The position numbers and the translations under genes are program-made. The notes beneath the pieces are model-generated. The model was not told where the DNA came from, did no database searches, and saw nothing but the letters and a program-made list of their open reading frames with translations. Shown here one piece after another: positions 44,939 to 52,803 of a stretch of 64,000 bases of DNA; positions within the stretch are counted from its first letter, which is position 1; every line of letters begins with the position of its first letter. Origin of the DNA: Actinoallomurus sp050942425 (GTDB lineage Bacteria; Actinomycetota; Actinomycetes; Streptosporangiales; Streptosporangiaceae); the NCBI RefSeq assembly GCF_050942425.1, contig NZ_CP192063.1:3906001-3970000 (forward strand). The letters are read 5' to 3'.

Positions 44939-45831
44939 AGTGAATACTCGATCCTCTTCGAAGTGTCGATCTTCTCGGTATGCGCAGCGGTGTGCCGGGA
45001 AAGTCGCCGCTCCAGGCGCTGTTGCGCGAGGGTCAGAATTCCCGTGATGATCGCGTACCAGAGGGCCGCGACGATGAGCAGCGGGACGGTCTGGAAATTC
45101 TTCGCGTAGATGAGCTGCACGGAGTACAGCAGATCGGCCAGTGAGATGACGCTGACGAGCGAGGTGGCCTTGAGGAGGGAGATCAGCTCGTTGCCCATCG
45201 GCGGCACGATGATGCGCAGCGCCTGCGGCAACGTGATCTTGAAGAACGTCTGGGTGGGTGTCAGCCCGAGCGCCGCCGAGGCCTGTCGCTGGCCGTCCGG
45301 CACGGAGAGCAGGCCGGCCCGGATCAACTCGGCGATGTAGGCCGTCTCGTGCAGGGTCAGCCCGATGACCGCCGCGGTCAACGGACTCAGCAGGGAATTG
45401 ACGCCGAACGTCACGAAACGCGGACCCCAGGGAATGCCGAGCGACAGGGTGGGGAAGAGCGCGGCGAGGTTGTACCAGAACAACAGTTGCACCAGCATCG
45501 GAATGCTGCGGAAGATCCAGATGAAGGCCGCGGACGCCATCGCGAGAGGCCGCGACGCGCTCATGCGCATGAGTGCGACGACCGTTCCGCAGACAAGGGA
45601 CAGCACCATCGTCACGGCGGTCATTCCGATACTGACCCCGATGCCCTGGATGATGCGGATCTCGAAGAAGTAGCGGCCGACCGTTCCCCACTCGAAACGG
45701 GGGTTGGTGAATATCGTCGTCACCGCCATGGCGGTGAAGACGAGAACGATGACATTCGCCACCCATCGGGCTCGATGTCGACGTTCGGTGCGCTTGAGTG
45801 AAAGCACATCTGAGTGCTTTCCGAGATTCAT
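44935..45831 (-). CDS. Polar amino acid ABC transporter permease
   Basis: A 298-residue HisM/GlnP-type permease with TM segments from about residue 25. The EAA loop ELIRAGLLSVPDGQRQASAA then ALGL, and IIVPPMGNELISLLKATSLV, are typical. ATG 45831 is listed; TTG 45843 with AAGG upstream is an alternative. It is the first gene of the leftward importer-peptidase operon; the inverted repeat at 45916 lies in its promoter region. Confidence 0.93.
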
Positions 45832-45915
45832 CTCTTCGATCAATGTGGCCTTCAAATGATGACGGGTCGGGGTGGCGAATGCTGCATTCTAAGACACTGG
45901 TCATTGGCTACCGCA

Positions 45916-45943
45916 AACGATTGACGTGAATGCGTCAATCGTT
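45916..45943. promoter_or_regulatory. Perfect inverted repeat upstream of the importer operon
   Basis: AACGATTGACG and CGTCAATCGTT are perfect 11-bp arms separated by 6 nt, 85 bases upstream of the permease start. Position and symmetry suggest an operator, though a hairpin is also possible. Confidence 0.55.
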
Positions 45944-46138
45944 AACGGCGATTTGTGCTCGCCGGTCGATGCCGGCGCGCGGCGGAGGCGGAGGCGGGTC
46001 GATCTGCCCGCTGACCAGCATAGAGACGCGTCCGACGACGCCCAGTCGCCCTCTAAAGATCACCATTCGGTAGTAGGCGGTGCAGTCCTCGGCAAAACCG
46101 GCCCTGCGATCCGCGAGCGGGAACGGTGATGGCCTCGT
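45944..46138. other. Intergenic, no gene recognised
   Basis: Short frames on both strands here have poor codon bias. I see no repeat or promoter I can defend beyond the inverted repeat just to the left. Confidence 0.35.
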
Positions 46139-46170
46139 TGTCGAAAAAGATCTCTGCGAAGAGCCACTAG

Positions 46171-46425
46171 ATGATCGACTTTCCGGCGGCCGCCCTCTGG
46201 CGGCGGCCACGGCGGTCGCCGTCGGCGGTCTCAGGGCGGTCCTGGGCGCCGGAACCCGCGCTCTCGGCCGTCTCTACACCTGCACGGTTCCCCTGGTCGG
46301 GGCCAGGACCGTGGCGGTCGACGGCACCCCGGTCGAGGAGGTCTTCGGGCCGCCGTGCCGGGTGATCGACGATCCGGAGACCGGCACGCCGCTGGTCGTC
46401 CCGGCCGCACGGCAGCGGTGGGGGT
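46171..46425 (+). pseudogene. Broken copy of the DUF6801-like gene joined to an ABC ATPase tail
   Basis: The ribosome-site and start region (GATCTCTGCGAAG, then ATGATC) is a copy of that of the intact gene at 46539. After a frameshift the frame reads LYTCTVPLVGARTVAVDGTP, matching YTCAIPLLGTRSVDLDGTL of the intact gene, then jumps to VFGPPCRVIDDPETGTPLVV, a copy of the C-terminus of the siderophore ATPase (38447-38530). It is a chimeric relic. Confidence 0.65.
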
Positions 46426-46538
46426 CGCATGGTCGACGGCGGACAAAGATTCCGTCGAACCGCGTTTCACCGGCCCCGCCCGCCGCTACGCCCGTGGTGA
46501 TCTCGTCGCCGAGAAGGATCTCTGCGAAGGGGGACCAG

Positions 46539-47258
46539 ATGATCAAGTCGCTCGGCGGGCGTTCGGCGGTCGTGGCCAGGGCCGCCACGGCCGGGACCGC
46601 CATTGGCAGGGCCGCGACGGCCGGGATCGCGACGGCCCGGATCTCGGCAGCCGGGATCGCCATGGGCAGGGTCGCTACGGTCGGGGTCGCCGTGGTCGGA
46701 GTCGCTACGGTCGGGGTCGCCGTGGTCGGTGTCCCTATGGCCGGGGCCGCCGTGGCCGCCGTGGCCGGGGTCGCCTTGTCGCCGGTGAACGCGCGCGCGG
46801 ACCGTTTCTCCATGACCTACACGTGCGCGATTCCGCTGCTGGGAACACGGTCCGTGGACCTCGACGGTACGCTCACCGCGGCGCCGAACCGGCTCCCGGC
46901 CGATACGGCCACACGGGTCGGCCTGCACATCTCCCGGATGAGCCTTCGGCCTCCGGTCGCCGTCGACTCCTGGACGGCCACGGCCGACATCGACGTCACC
47001 GGCGCGGAGTCCGCCGCGTTCCGGGTGACGGGGTCCGGTGGGTCGGTGCCCGCGTACCAGTCGGTCACCGGCGACCTGTCGGGCGGATGGATCCCGAAGG
47101 CGGCGGGCGTCGACCGATTGCGGATCGGCAGGGTCGTCGTCACGGCGCGGACCGCGGCCTTCGGCGAGGCCACGGCGTCGTGCACGCCGAAGAAACCGCG
47201 GCCGGTCGCCGAGCTCCTGACGGTCCTCGCCCCCGACGACGGGTCCGCGCCGGGATGA
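46539..47258 (+). CDS. Secreted DUF6801-like protein with repeat-expanded N-terminus
   Basis: A 239-residue protein. The mature part starts near MTYTCAIPLLGTRSVDLDGT and resembles actinobacterial DUF6801 domains (YTC, PL.G...V start; later Cys in ATASCTPKK). The N-terminus is unusually long for a signal peptide: residues about 12-75 are Ala/Gly/Val repeats (GVAVVGVATVGV) encoded by a degenerate 15/30-bp DNA repeat, before AGAAVAAVAGVALSPVNARA. ATG 46539 follows AAGGGGG. Function is unknown, probably cell-surface. Confidence 0.65.
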   Translation: MIKSLGGRSAVVARAATAGTAIGRAATAGIATARISAAGIAMGRVATVGVAVVGVATVGVAVVGVPMAGAAVAAVAGVALSPVNARADRFSMTYTCAIPLLGTRSVDLDGTLTAAPNRLPADTATRVGLHISRMSLRPPVAVDSWTATADIDVTGAESAAFRVTGSGGSVPAYQSVTGDLSGGWIPKAAGVDRLRIGRVVVTARTAAFGEATASCTPKKPRPVAELLTVLAPDDGSAPG

Positions 47259-47267
47259 GACGCCGCC

Positions 47268-47308
47268 AGGCATGATCCGGGACGATCCCCGGAGAGCGAT
47301 TCATGCCT
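47268..47308 (+). terminator. Possible hairpin after the DUF6801-like gene
   Basis: AGGCATGA (47268) pairs with TCATGCCT (47301-47308), and an inner TCCGGG pairs with CCCGGA. It starts 10 bases after the stop codon. Confidence 0.4.
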
Positions 47309-47367
47309 GATCATCCGAAATCCCGTAGATTTATCGAGGGGGAAGGCATGCACTTAGAGAGCATGTG

Positions 47368-48612
47368 ATGGAACGGGACATCGATTATCGGGCCCTGTTC
47401 GCCGCGGCGCCCAGCCCATGCCTGGTCCTGACACCTGAGCTGATCATCGTTGACGTCAATCAGGCATACCTGGAAGCGACCCGGTGCGAGCGGGATGACC
47501 TACTCGGCCAGTACATCTTCGACGCGTTTCCCGACAATCCGGCGGATCCGACCGCCGACGGGACGCGTAACCTCAGCGCCTCTTTGCGTCGGGCCCTGAC
47601 GACGGGGCGGCGGGACACCATGGCGACCCAGAAGTATGACATCCCGGTCGCCGGCCGCCCCGGCGTGTTCGAGGAACGCTTCTGGAGCCCGATCAACACG
47701 CCGATCCTGGGCCCGGACGGAAAGGTCACGCTGCTGATCCACCGTGTCGAGGACGTGACCGCCTTCGTCCGGGAACGGAACCGGATCCACGGCGGCCGGG
47801 TGCGGGACCTGCGCGAGCGCGGAGAGGAGATGGAGGCCGAGCTGTATGCCCGCGCCAAGGAACTGCAGGAGCTCAACGAACAGCTGAGGCAGGCCCACGC
47901 CCGGGAGCGCAGGGTGGCGCTGGCGCTCCAGCAGTCCATGCTCCCCGCGATGATCCCGTCCCAGCACCGGGACGCGGCCGTCCGCTACCTGCCCGCCGTC
48001 GGCTCGCTGAACGTCTGCGGCGACTGGTACGACCTGGTCGATCTGACCGCGAGCCGCCTCGCGGTGGCCGTCGGGGACGTCGTCGGCCACGGCCTGTCGG
48101 CGGCGGGCGTGATGGGCCAGCTGCGCAGCGCCCTGAGCGCGACGATCCGTACCGTGGACGGGCCCGCCGAGGCACTGAACATCCTCGGCCTCTACGCCCG
48201 CTACGTCGACGGGGCGCTGGCGACGACCGCCGTTCAGACCGTCATCGACCGGGACGCCCACACGATCGACTACAGCTGCGCGGGGCACCTCCCGCCCATG
48301 CTGGCGAGCCCCGGCCGGGGCGTCGAACTCCTCGACCAGGCGACTGATCCCCCGCTGGGCGCGCGCCCCGACCACATCCCGCGGCCCCAGGCCACCCGGG
48401 CGTACGAGGAGGGGAGTGTCCTCGCCCTCTACACCGACGGCCTCGTCGAACGCCGTGACGAGGACATCGACGTCGGCCTGGATCGGCTGGCCGACAGCCT
48501 CGTCCGTCACCGCACGCTCGCTCCGGAACGGCTGGCCGACGCCGTCCTCGCCGACCTCGAGGTGTCCTGCGGCGCCAGCGACGACATCGCCCTCGTCGTC
48601 GTCCGTCTGTGA
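47368..48612 (+). CDS. PAS-domain PP2C (SpoIIE) serine phosphatase
   Basis: A 414-residue regulator. Residues about 6-130 are a PAS sensor (FAAAPSPCLVLTPELIIVDV), 135-180 a coiled coil (RERGEEMEAELYARAKELQE), and 185-414 a SpoIIE/RsbU phosphatase (VCGDWYDLVDL, AVGDVVGHGLSAAGVM, LALYTDGLVERRDEDID, CGASDDIALVVVRL). Such proteins dephosphorylate anti-anti-sigma factors. ATG 47368 is used; GTG 47365 is adjacent. No STAS or RsbW partner is nearby. Confidence 0.93.
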   Translation: MERDIDYRALFAAAPSPCLVLTPELIIVDVNQAYLEATRCERDDLLGQYIFDAFPDNPADPTADGTRNLSASLRRALTTGRRDTMATQKYDIPVAGRPGVFEERFWSPINTPILGPDGKVTLLIHRVEDVTAFVRERNRIHGGRVRDLRERGEEMEAELYARAKELQELNEQLRQAHARERRVALALQQSMLPAMIPSQHRDAAVRYLPAVGSLNVCGDWYDLVDLTASRLAVAVGDVVGHGLSAAGVMGQLRSALSATIRTVDGPAEALNILGLYARYVDGALATTAVQTVIDRDAHTIDYSCAGHLPPMLASPGRGVELLDQATDPPLGARPDHIPRPQATRAYEEGSVLALYTDGLVERRDEDIDVGLDRLADSLVRHRTLAPERLADAVLADLEVSCGASDDIALVVVRL

Positions 48613-48870
48613 GGGGGGCCAACAACAGGTGAAGGAGGAGTTTCACCAAGCGCTGGGCGACTCGGAGGAGACGCGGGCCGGCGCCTCGCCGAACGACGTC
48701 GGCGCGGTGCGGCCGGATGAGACTGGGCGGCCGGCGATCCCCGGACGAGGACGTCCCTGCCGAGGCCAAGGCGCTGCGCGATGAGCAGAGCCGCCGACCC
48801 GTGCCTGGCCGGGCGAGGACGATCCGCATCGGCCTGTTGCGCCGATCGCGCCGTGGCGTACGCCGGAATC

Positions 48871-48893
48871 CGTATCCTTATCATCATGATGAT
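48871..48893. promoter_or_regulatory. Putative GntR autoregulatory sites
   Basis: CGTATCCTTATCAT (48871-48884) shares the pattern CRTAYNNWWATCWT with sites before the genes at 52804 and 55230. It overlaps the perfect palindrome ATCATCATGATGAT (48880-48893), which also spans the first ATG codons of the regulator. Confidence 0.45.
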
Positions 48894-49647
48894 GTCTTGG
48901 GGCATGGACGAGGACGCGGCTCCCCGCAAGCGGATCAAGCGAGGGACCAAGGTCGCCGAGTCGCTGGCCCAGGAGATCGTCCGCGAGATCGTCGCCCGTA
49001 AGCTCGAGCCCGGCACCGTCCTGCCGTCCGAGGCCGAGATGATCGAAGAGTACGGCGTCGGGCGCGGTTCGCTGCGCGAGGCGCTGCGCATCCTCGAGGT
49101 GCACGGGCTCATCACGATGAAGCCGGGGCGTCACGGCGGCCCGATGCTCATCGAAGTCGGCACCCGCGACTATGGCCGGATGTCGACCCTCTTCTACCAC
49201 CTGGGCGGGGTCACCTTCGGCGAGCTGATGGACGCGCGGCTCGTCCTGGAGCCGATGATGGCGCGGATCGCGGCCCAGCGGAACGACCCCTCGCTGGAGA
49301 AACGGCTCGCCGAGGCGGACGACCCGTCCGTGGTGGACGACGAAGGCGCGTATTTCGCCGCCACTCACGACTTCCACCAGCGGGTCGCCGCGATGTCCGG
49401 CAACCCGATCCTCAACCTGGTGACCCTGTCGCTGGAGCACATCTTCCACGACCAGGTCAGCGGGCTGCTGTTCCCCCGGGAGCGGCGCGACGAGGTCATG
49501 GCCGCGCACCAGGCGATCGCCCGGGCCATCGCCAAGGGCCGGGCCGCCGAGGCCGAGCGTCTCATGCGCCAGCACATGCAGGAGTACGCCGACTTCGTAC
49601 GCCGACGCCACCCGCACCTCGTCAATGAGGTTGTCGACTGGCGATAG
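48886..49647 (+). CDS. FadR-subfamily GntR regulator
   Basis: A 253-residue GntR/FadR protein. The winged HTH spans VAESLAQEIVREIVARKLEP, then EAEMIEEYGVGRGSLREALR; the FCD effector domain holds the metal/ligand histidines (ATHDFHQRV, AAHQAI, RQHMQEY). Starts at 48886, 48889, 48892 or 48904 are all possible; none has a good ribosome site, so a leaderless transcript may be used. It most likely controls the acyl-CoA catabolic cluster to its right. Confidence 0.9.
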   Translation: MMMSWGMDEDAAPRKRIKRGTKVAESLAQEIVREIVARKLEPGTVLPSEAEMIEEYGVGRGSLREALRILEVHGLITMKPGRHGGPMLIEVGTRDYGRMSTLFYHLGGVTFGELMDARLVLEPMMARIAAQRNDPSLEKRLAEADDPSVVDDEGAYFAATHDFHQRVAAMSGNPILNLVTLSLEHIFHDQVSGLLFPRERRDEVMAAHQAIARAIAKGRAAEAERLMRQHMQEYADFVRRRHPHLVNEVVDWR

Positions 49648-49678
49648 GCGCGGGCCCGGCACGGCGGCCGGTGCCGGA

Positions 49679-50040
49679 GATCGCCCGGCGGCCGCGTCAC
49701 CGCGGAGATCGCCCGGTGGCCGGGGTCCGCGCAGATCGCCCGGCGGCCGCGTCACCGCGGAGATCGCCCGGTGGCCGGGGTCCGCGCAGATCGCCCGGCG
49801 GCCGCGTCACCGCGGAGATCGCCCGGTGGCCGGGGTCCGTGCGGATCGCTCCTGGTGGTCGCGTCGCTGAGGGGATCGTCCGGCGGTCGGGGTCCGTGCG
49901 GATCGCTCCTGGTGGTCGCGTCGCTGAGGGGATCGTCCGGCGGTCGGGGTCCGTGCGGATCGCCCCCCCGGCAGTCGTGTCACTGAGGAGATCGCGCGGT
50001 GCCTCGTCGGGGATCGCTCAGCGGCCGCGCCATACCGGGG
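49679..50040. repeat. Intergenic 27-32-bp tandem array with dimeric higher order
   Basis: Thirteen units beginning GATCGC/GATCGT fill the gap between the convergent GntR and crotonase genes. Units alternate as 28+27 (three identical 55-bp dimers), then 30+27 (two 57-bp dimers), then degenerate units. The last unit overlaps the stop codon and final codons of the crotonase gene. There are no unique spacers. Confidence 0.85.
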
Positions 50041-50776
50041 AGCGCCTCTCGGTGAACGCGGTCGCGCCCTCGCGGGCGTCCTCCGACGACCGTACGGGCT
50101 CGTAGATCTCGTTCTGCCGGGCGAACGCCTCGTCGGCCGGCCACTGGCCGCTCTCGTACAGGACGCGCTTGGTGGCCCGTACGCCCAGCGGGCCGTTGGC
50201 GGCGATCCGTGTGGCGAGGGCCTTCGCCTCGGTCAGGGCCTCTCCGTGGGGCGTCAGCCGGTTGACGAGCCCCGCCTCGTGCGCCTCGGCGGCGCTGATT
50301 CGATCACCCGTGAGCGCCCATTCGGTGGCCTTTCCGAGGGGCACCTTCCGGGGGAGTCGCAGCAGCCCGCCGCCCCCGGCCATCAGGCCACGGCGTACCT
50401 CCGGCAGGCCGAACCACGCGTCGTCGGCGGCGACGATCAGGTCGCAGGCCAGGGCGATCTCGAACCCGCGGGCCAGCGCGTACCCCTCGACGGCGGCGAT
50501 GAGGGGCTTGGCCGGCGGCGCCTCGACCAGGCCGGCGAAACCGCGGCCCGGCACCGCCGGGCGCTCCCCGGCGAGGAACGCCTTGAGGTCCATTCCGGCG
50601 CAGAACGTGCCGCCCGCCCCGGTCAGGACGCCGGCGAAGAGCGAGTCGTCCTCGTCGAGCCGTGCCATCGCGGCCCCGATCGCCTCGGCGGTGGCGGTGT
50701 TGATGGCGTTGCGGACGTCCGGCCGGTCGATGGTGACGACGAGGACGGCGTCCTCGCGCTCGGTCCGGACGCTCAC
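50018..50776 (-). CDS. Enoyl-CoA hydratase/isomerase (crotonase)
   Basis: A 252-residue crotonase. The oxyanion regions are GTFCAGMDLKAFL and YALARGFEIALACDL (the usual AGG is ARG here); Glu of LPEVRRGLMAGGGG is one expected catalytic residue. GTG 50776 overlaps the SDR stop by four bases. It is the last gene of the left arm of the catabolic cluster, with an SDR and a thiolase, giving three beta-oxidation steps. Confidence 0.92.
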   Translation of the reverse strand: MSVRTEREDAVLVVTIDRPDVRNAINTATAEAIGAAMARLDEDDSLFAGVLTGAGGTFCAGMDLKAFLAGERPAVPGRGFAGLVEAPPAKPLIAAVEGYALARGFEIALACDLIVAADDAWFGLPEVRRGLMAGGGGLLRLPRKVPLGKATEWALTGDRISAAEAHEAGLVNRLTPHGEALTEAKALATRIAANGPLGVRATKRVLYESGQWPADEAFARQNEIYEPVRSSEDAREGATAFTERRSPVWRGR

Positions 50777-51537
50777 CGGGCCTGCATCCGGATCGCGCCG
50801 TCCAGCCGGATCGTCTCGCCGTTCAGCATCGGGTTGTCCACGATCTGCAGGGCGAGCCGCGCGTACTCGTCCGGTGCGCCGAGCCGGCGCGGATGCGGCG
50901 CCATCGTCGCGAGCGAGTCCCGTACCTTCTCCGGCAGCCGCGCCAGGATGGGGGTGTCGAACAGGCCGGGCGCGATCGTGCAGACGCGGATCAGCTTCGA
51001 GGCCAGGTCCCGGGCGGCCACCAGGGTCATCCCGACGATGCCCGCCTTGGCCGAGGCGTAGGGGAGCTGGCCGATCTGCCCCTCCCACGCGGCGACGGAG
51101 GCGGTGAGCACGCAGACGCCGCGCTCGTCCTCGACCGGTTCGTTGCGGGCCATCCGCGTCGCTGCGAGCCGCAGGGCGTTGAAGGTGCCGATGAGGTTGA
51201 CCCGCACGACCGACTCGTACAGTTCGAGCGAGCCGGGTTCACCGGCCGAGTCCACGATCCGCATCGCGCCGCCGCGCCCCGCGCAGTGCACGAGCGTCCG
51301 CAGCGGCGCCAGCTCCTCAGCGGCGTCCAGCGCGGCGTTCACGCCGGTGGGGTCGGTGACGTCGGCGGCGACGAAGCGGGTCTTTCCGCCGAGGTCCGCG
51401 GCGATCGCCGCGCCGTCGGACCGGGGCAGGTCCAGCAGCACGGTGGGTACTCCCGCGCCCACCAGCCGCCGGGCGGTCGCGAGCCCGAGTCCCGATGCCC
51501 CGCCCGTGACGACGGCCGATCCCGATGTGACGTCCAT
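50773..51537 (-). CDS. SDR, 3-hydroxyacyl-CoA dehydrogenase-like
   Basis: A 254-residue short-chain dehydrogenase close to the HSD10 type. NAD motif TGGASGLGLA, NAG-equivalent HCAGRGG, catalytic Ser in LTASVAAWEGQ and YxxxK as YASAK. The insert after the NAG motif (IVDSAGEPGSLELYE) is typical of type-II 3-hydroxyacyl-CoA dehydrogenases. ATG 51537 follows AAGGA. Confidence 0.92.
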   Translation of the reverse strand: MDVTSGSAVVTGGASGLGLATARRLVGAGVPTVLLDLPRSDGAAIAADLGGKTRFVAADVTDPTGVNAALDAAEELAPLRTLVHCAGRGGAMRIVDSAGEPGSLELYESVVRVNLIGTFNALRLAATRMARNEPVEDERGVCVLTASVAAWEGQIGQLPYASAKAGIVGMTLVAARDLASKLIRVCTIAPGLFDTPILARLPEKVRDSLATMAPHPRRLGAPDEYARLALQIVDNPMLNGETIRLDGAIRMQAR

Positions 51538-51560
51538 GATGTCCTTCCACGTCCGGGCGC

Positions 51561-52742
51561 TCAGCGGGCGCCGAGGTTCTCCAGGATCAGGGCGTTGGCC
51601 ATGCCGCCCGCCTCGCACATGGTCTGCAGGCCGTAGCGCCCGCCGGTGTCCTCGAGGAAGCCGAGGAGCGTGGTCGCCAGCCGGATGCCGGACGCGCCGA
51701 GCGGATGTCCGAGCGCGATCGCGCCGCCGCGCGGGTTGAGCCGGTCGTCGTCGAGGCCGAACTCCGTCTGCCAGGCGAGCGGGACGCAGGCGAACGCCTC
51801 GTTGACCTCCGCGGCGGCGACGTCGTCGAGCGACAGGCCGCAGCGCCGCAGCAGCGTACGCGTCGCGGGGATGGGGCCGGTGAGCATGAGCACCGGGTCG
51901 TCGCCGCGGACGGCCGAGGCGACCACCCGACCCCGCGGCGTGCGACCGAGCGCCGCGGCCCGCTCCTCGCTCATGACGAGCATCGCGGCGGCGCCGTCGG
52001 TGAGCTGGGAGGAGTTGCCCGCGGTGATCTTCCAGTCGAGGCGGGGGAAGCGGGCGGCGTGTTCCGAACCGGCGAAGGCGGGCGGCAGGGCGGCGAGCCG
52101 CTCGATGGTCGAGCCCGGCCGGACGGTCTCGTCGGCGGACACGACACCGTCCGCCGTCGTGATCGGCACGATCTCGCGGTCGAAGGCGCCCGAGGCAGCG
52201 GCCTGCGCGGCGCGTGTGTGGGAGCGCACGGCGTACGCGTCGAGCGCCTCTCGCATCAGCCCCCACTTGTCCGCGACGAGCTCGGCCGCCACACCCTGGG
52301 GAACCGGGGCAAATCTCGTCAGGACATCGGGTCCGAAGGGATCCGCGCCCATCCGGGCCGAGCCCATCGGCACCCGGCTCATCGACTCGACGCCCGCGGC
52401 GATCACGATGTCGTACGCGCCGGCGGCGACGCCCTGGACGGCGAAGTCGAGCGCCTGCTGGCCCGAGCCGCACTTGCGCTCGATCGTCACCGACGGGACG
52501 TGCTCGGGGAAGCCCGCCGCGAGCCACGCCTGCCGGCCGGGGGTGGCCGACTGCTCGCCGGCCTGGCCCACGCAGCCGACGATGACGTCGTCGACGGTGC
52601 CCGGGTCCAGGCCGGTCCGCTCGACCAGCGCGGTGAGCACCTGGGCGAGCAGGCCGACGGGATGGACCCCGGCGAGCGCGCCGCCGGGCTTGCCCCGGCC
52701 CATGGGCGAGCGCACCGCGTCGACGATGACGGCTGCGGACAT
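51561..52742 (-). CDS. Thiolase (acetyl-CoA acyltransferase)
   Basis: A 393-residue thiolase. The nucleophilic cysteine is in IERKCGSGQQAL (about residue 92), with NEAFAC, the catalytic histidine in IALGHPLGASG and the second cysteine in LQTMCEAGGMANA. ATG 52742 follows GGAGG. It is divergent from an acyl-CoA dehydrogenase gene and likely catalyses the final thiolytic step. Confidence 0.94.
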   Translation of the reverse strand: MSAAVIVDAVRSPMGRGKPGGALAGVHPVGLLAQVLTALVERTGLDPGTVDDVIVGCVGQAGEQSATPGRQAWLAAGFPEHVPSVTIERKCGSGQQALDFAVQGVAAGAYDIVIAAGVESMSRVPMGSARMGADPFGPDVLTRFAPVPQGVAAELVADKWGLMREALDAYAVRSHTRAAQAAASGAFDREIVPITTADGVVSADETVRPGSTIERLAALPPAFAGSEHAARFPRLDWKITAGNSSQLTDGAAAMLVMSEERAAALGRTPRGRVVASAVRGDDPVLMLTGPIPATRTLLRRCGLSLDDVAAAEVNEAFACVPLAWQTEFGLDDDRLNPRGGAIALGHPLGASGIRLATTLLGFLEDTGGRYGLQTMCEAGGMANALILENLGAR

Positions 52743-52765
52743 GGTGTCGGCCTCCTCAGCCAGTC

Positions 52766-52796
52766 TTGACGGTCTAACTATGCATACCAATATCAT
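52766..52796. promoter_or_regulatory. Shared thiolase/acyl-CoA dehydrogenase promoter with GntR-like site
   Basis: TTGACG (52766-52771) could be a -35 for the rightward genes. CATACCAATATCAT (52783-52796) matches the pattern CRTAYNNWWATCWT seen before the GntR gene and the CoA ligase gene. Confidence 0.45.
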
Positions 52797-52803
52797 GGAA
52801 TCT

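Noticed and set aside
45935..46210. Short minus-strand frame left of the DUF6801-like relic
   Set aside because: It is low-complexity with a proline run and no ribosome site.
48613..48885. Small frames between the phosphatase and GntR genes
   Set aside because: No motif, no ribosome site and overlapping alternatives; I treat the gap as non-coding.
49679..50040. Possible CRISPR array or replication iterons
   Set aside because: Units are contiguous and alternate in two types, without spacers. No replication gene is near, so an origin is unsupported.
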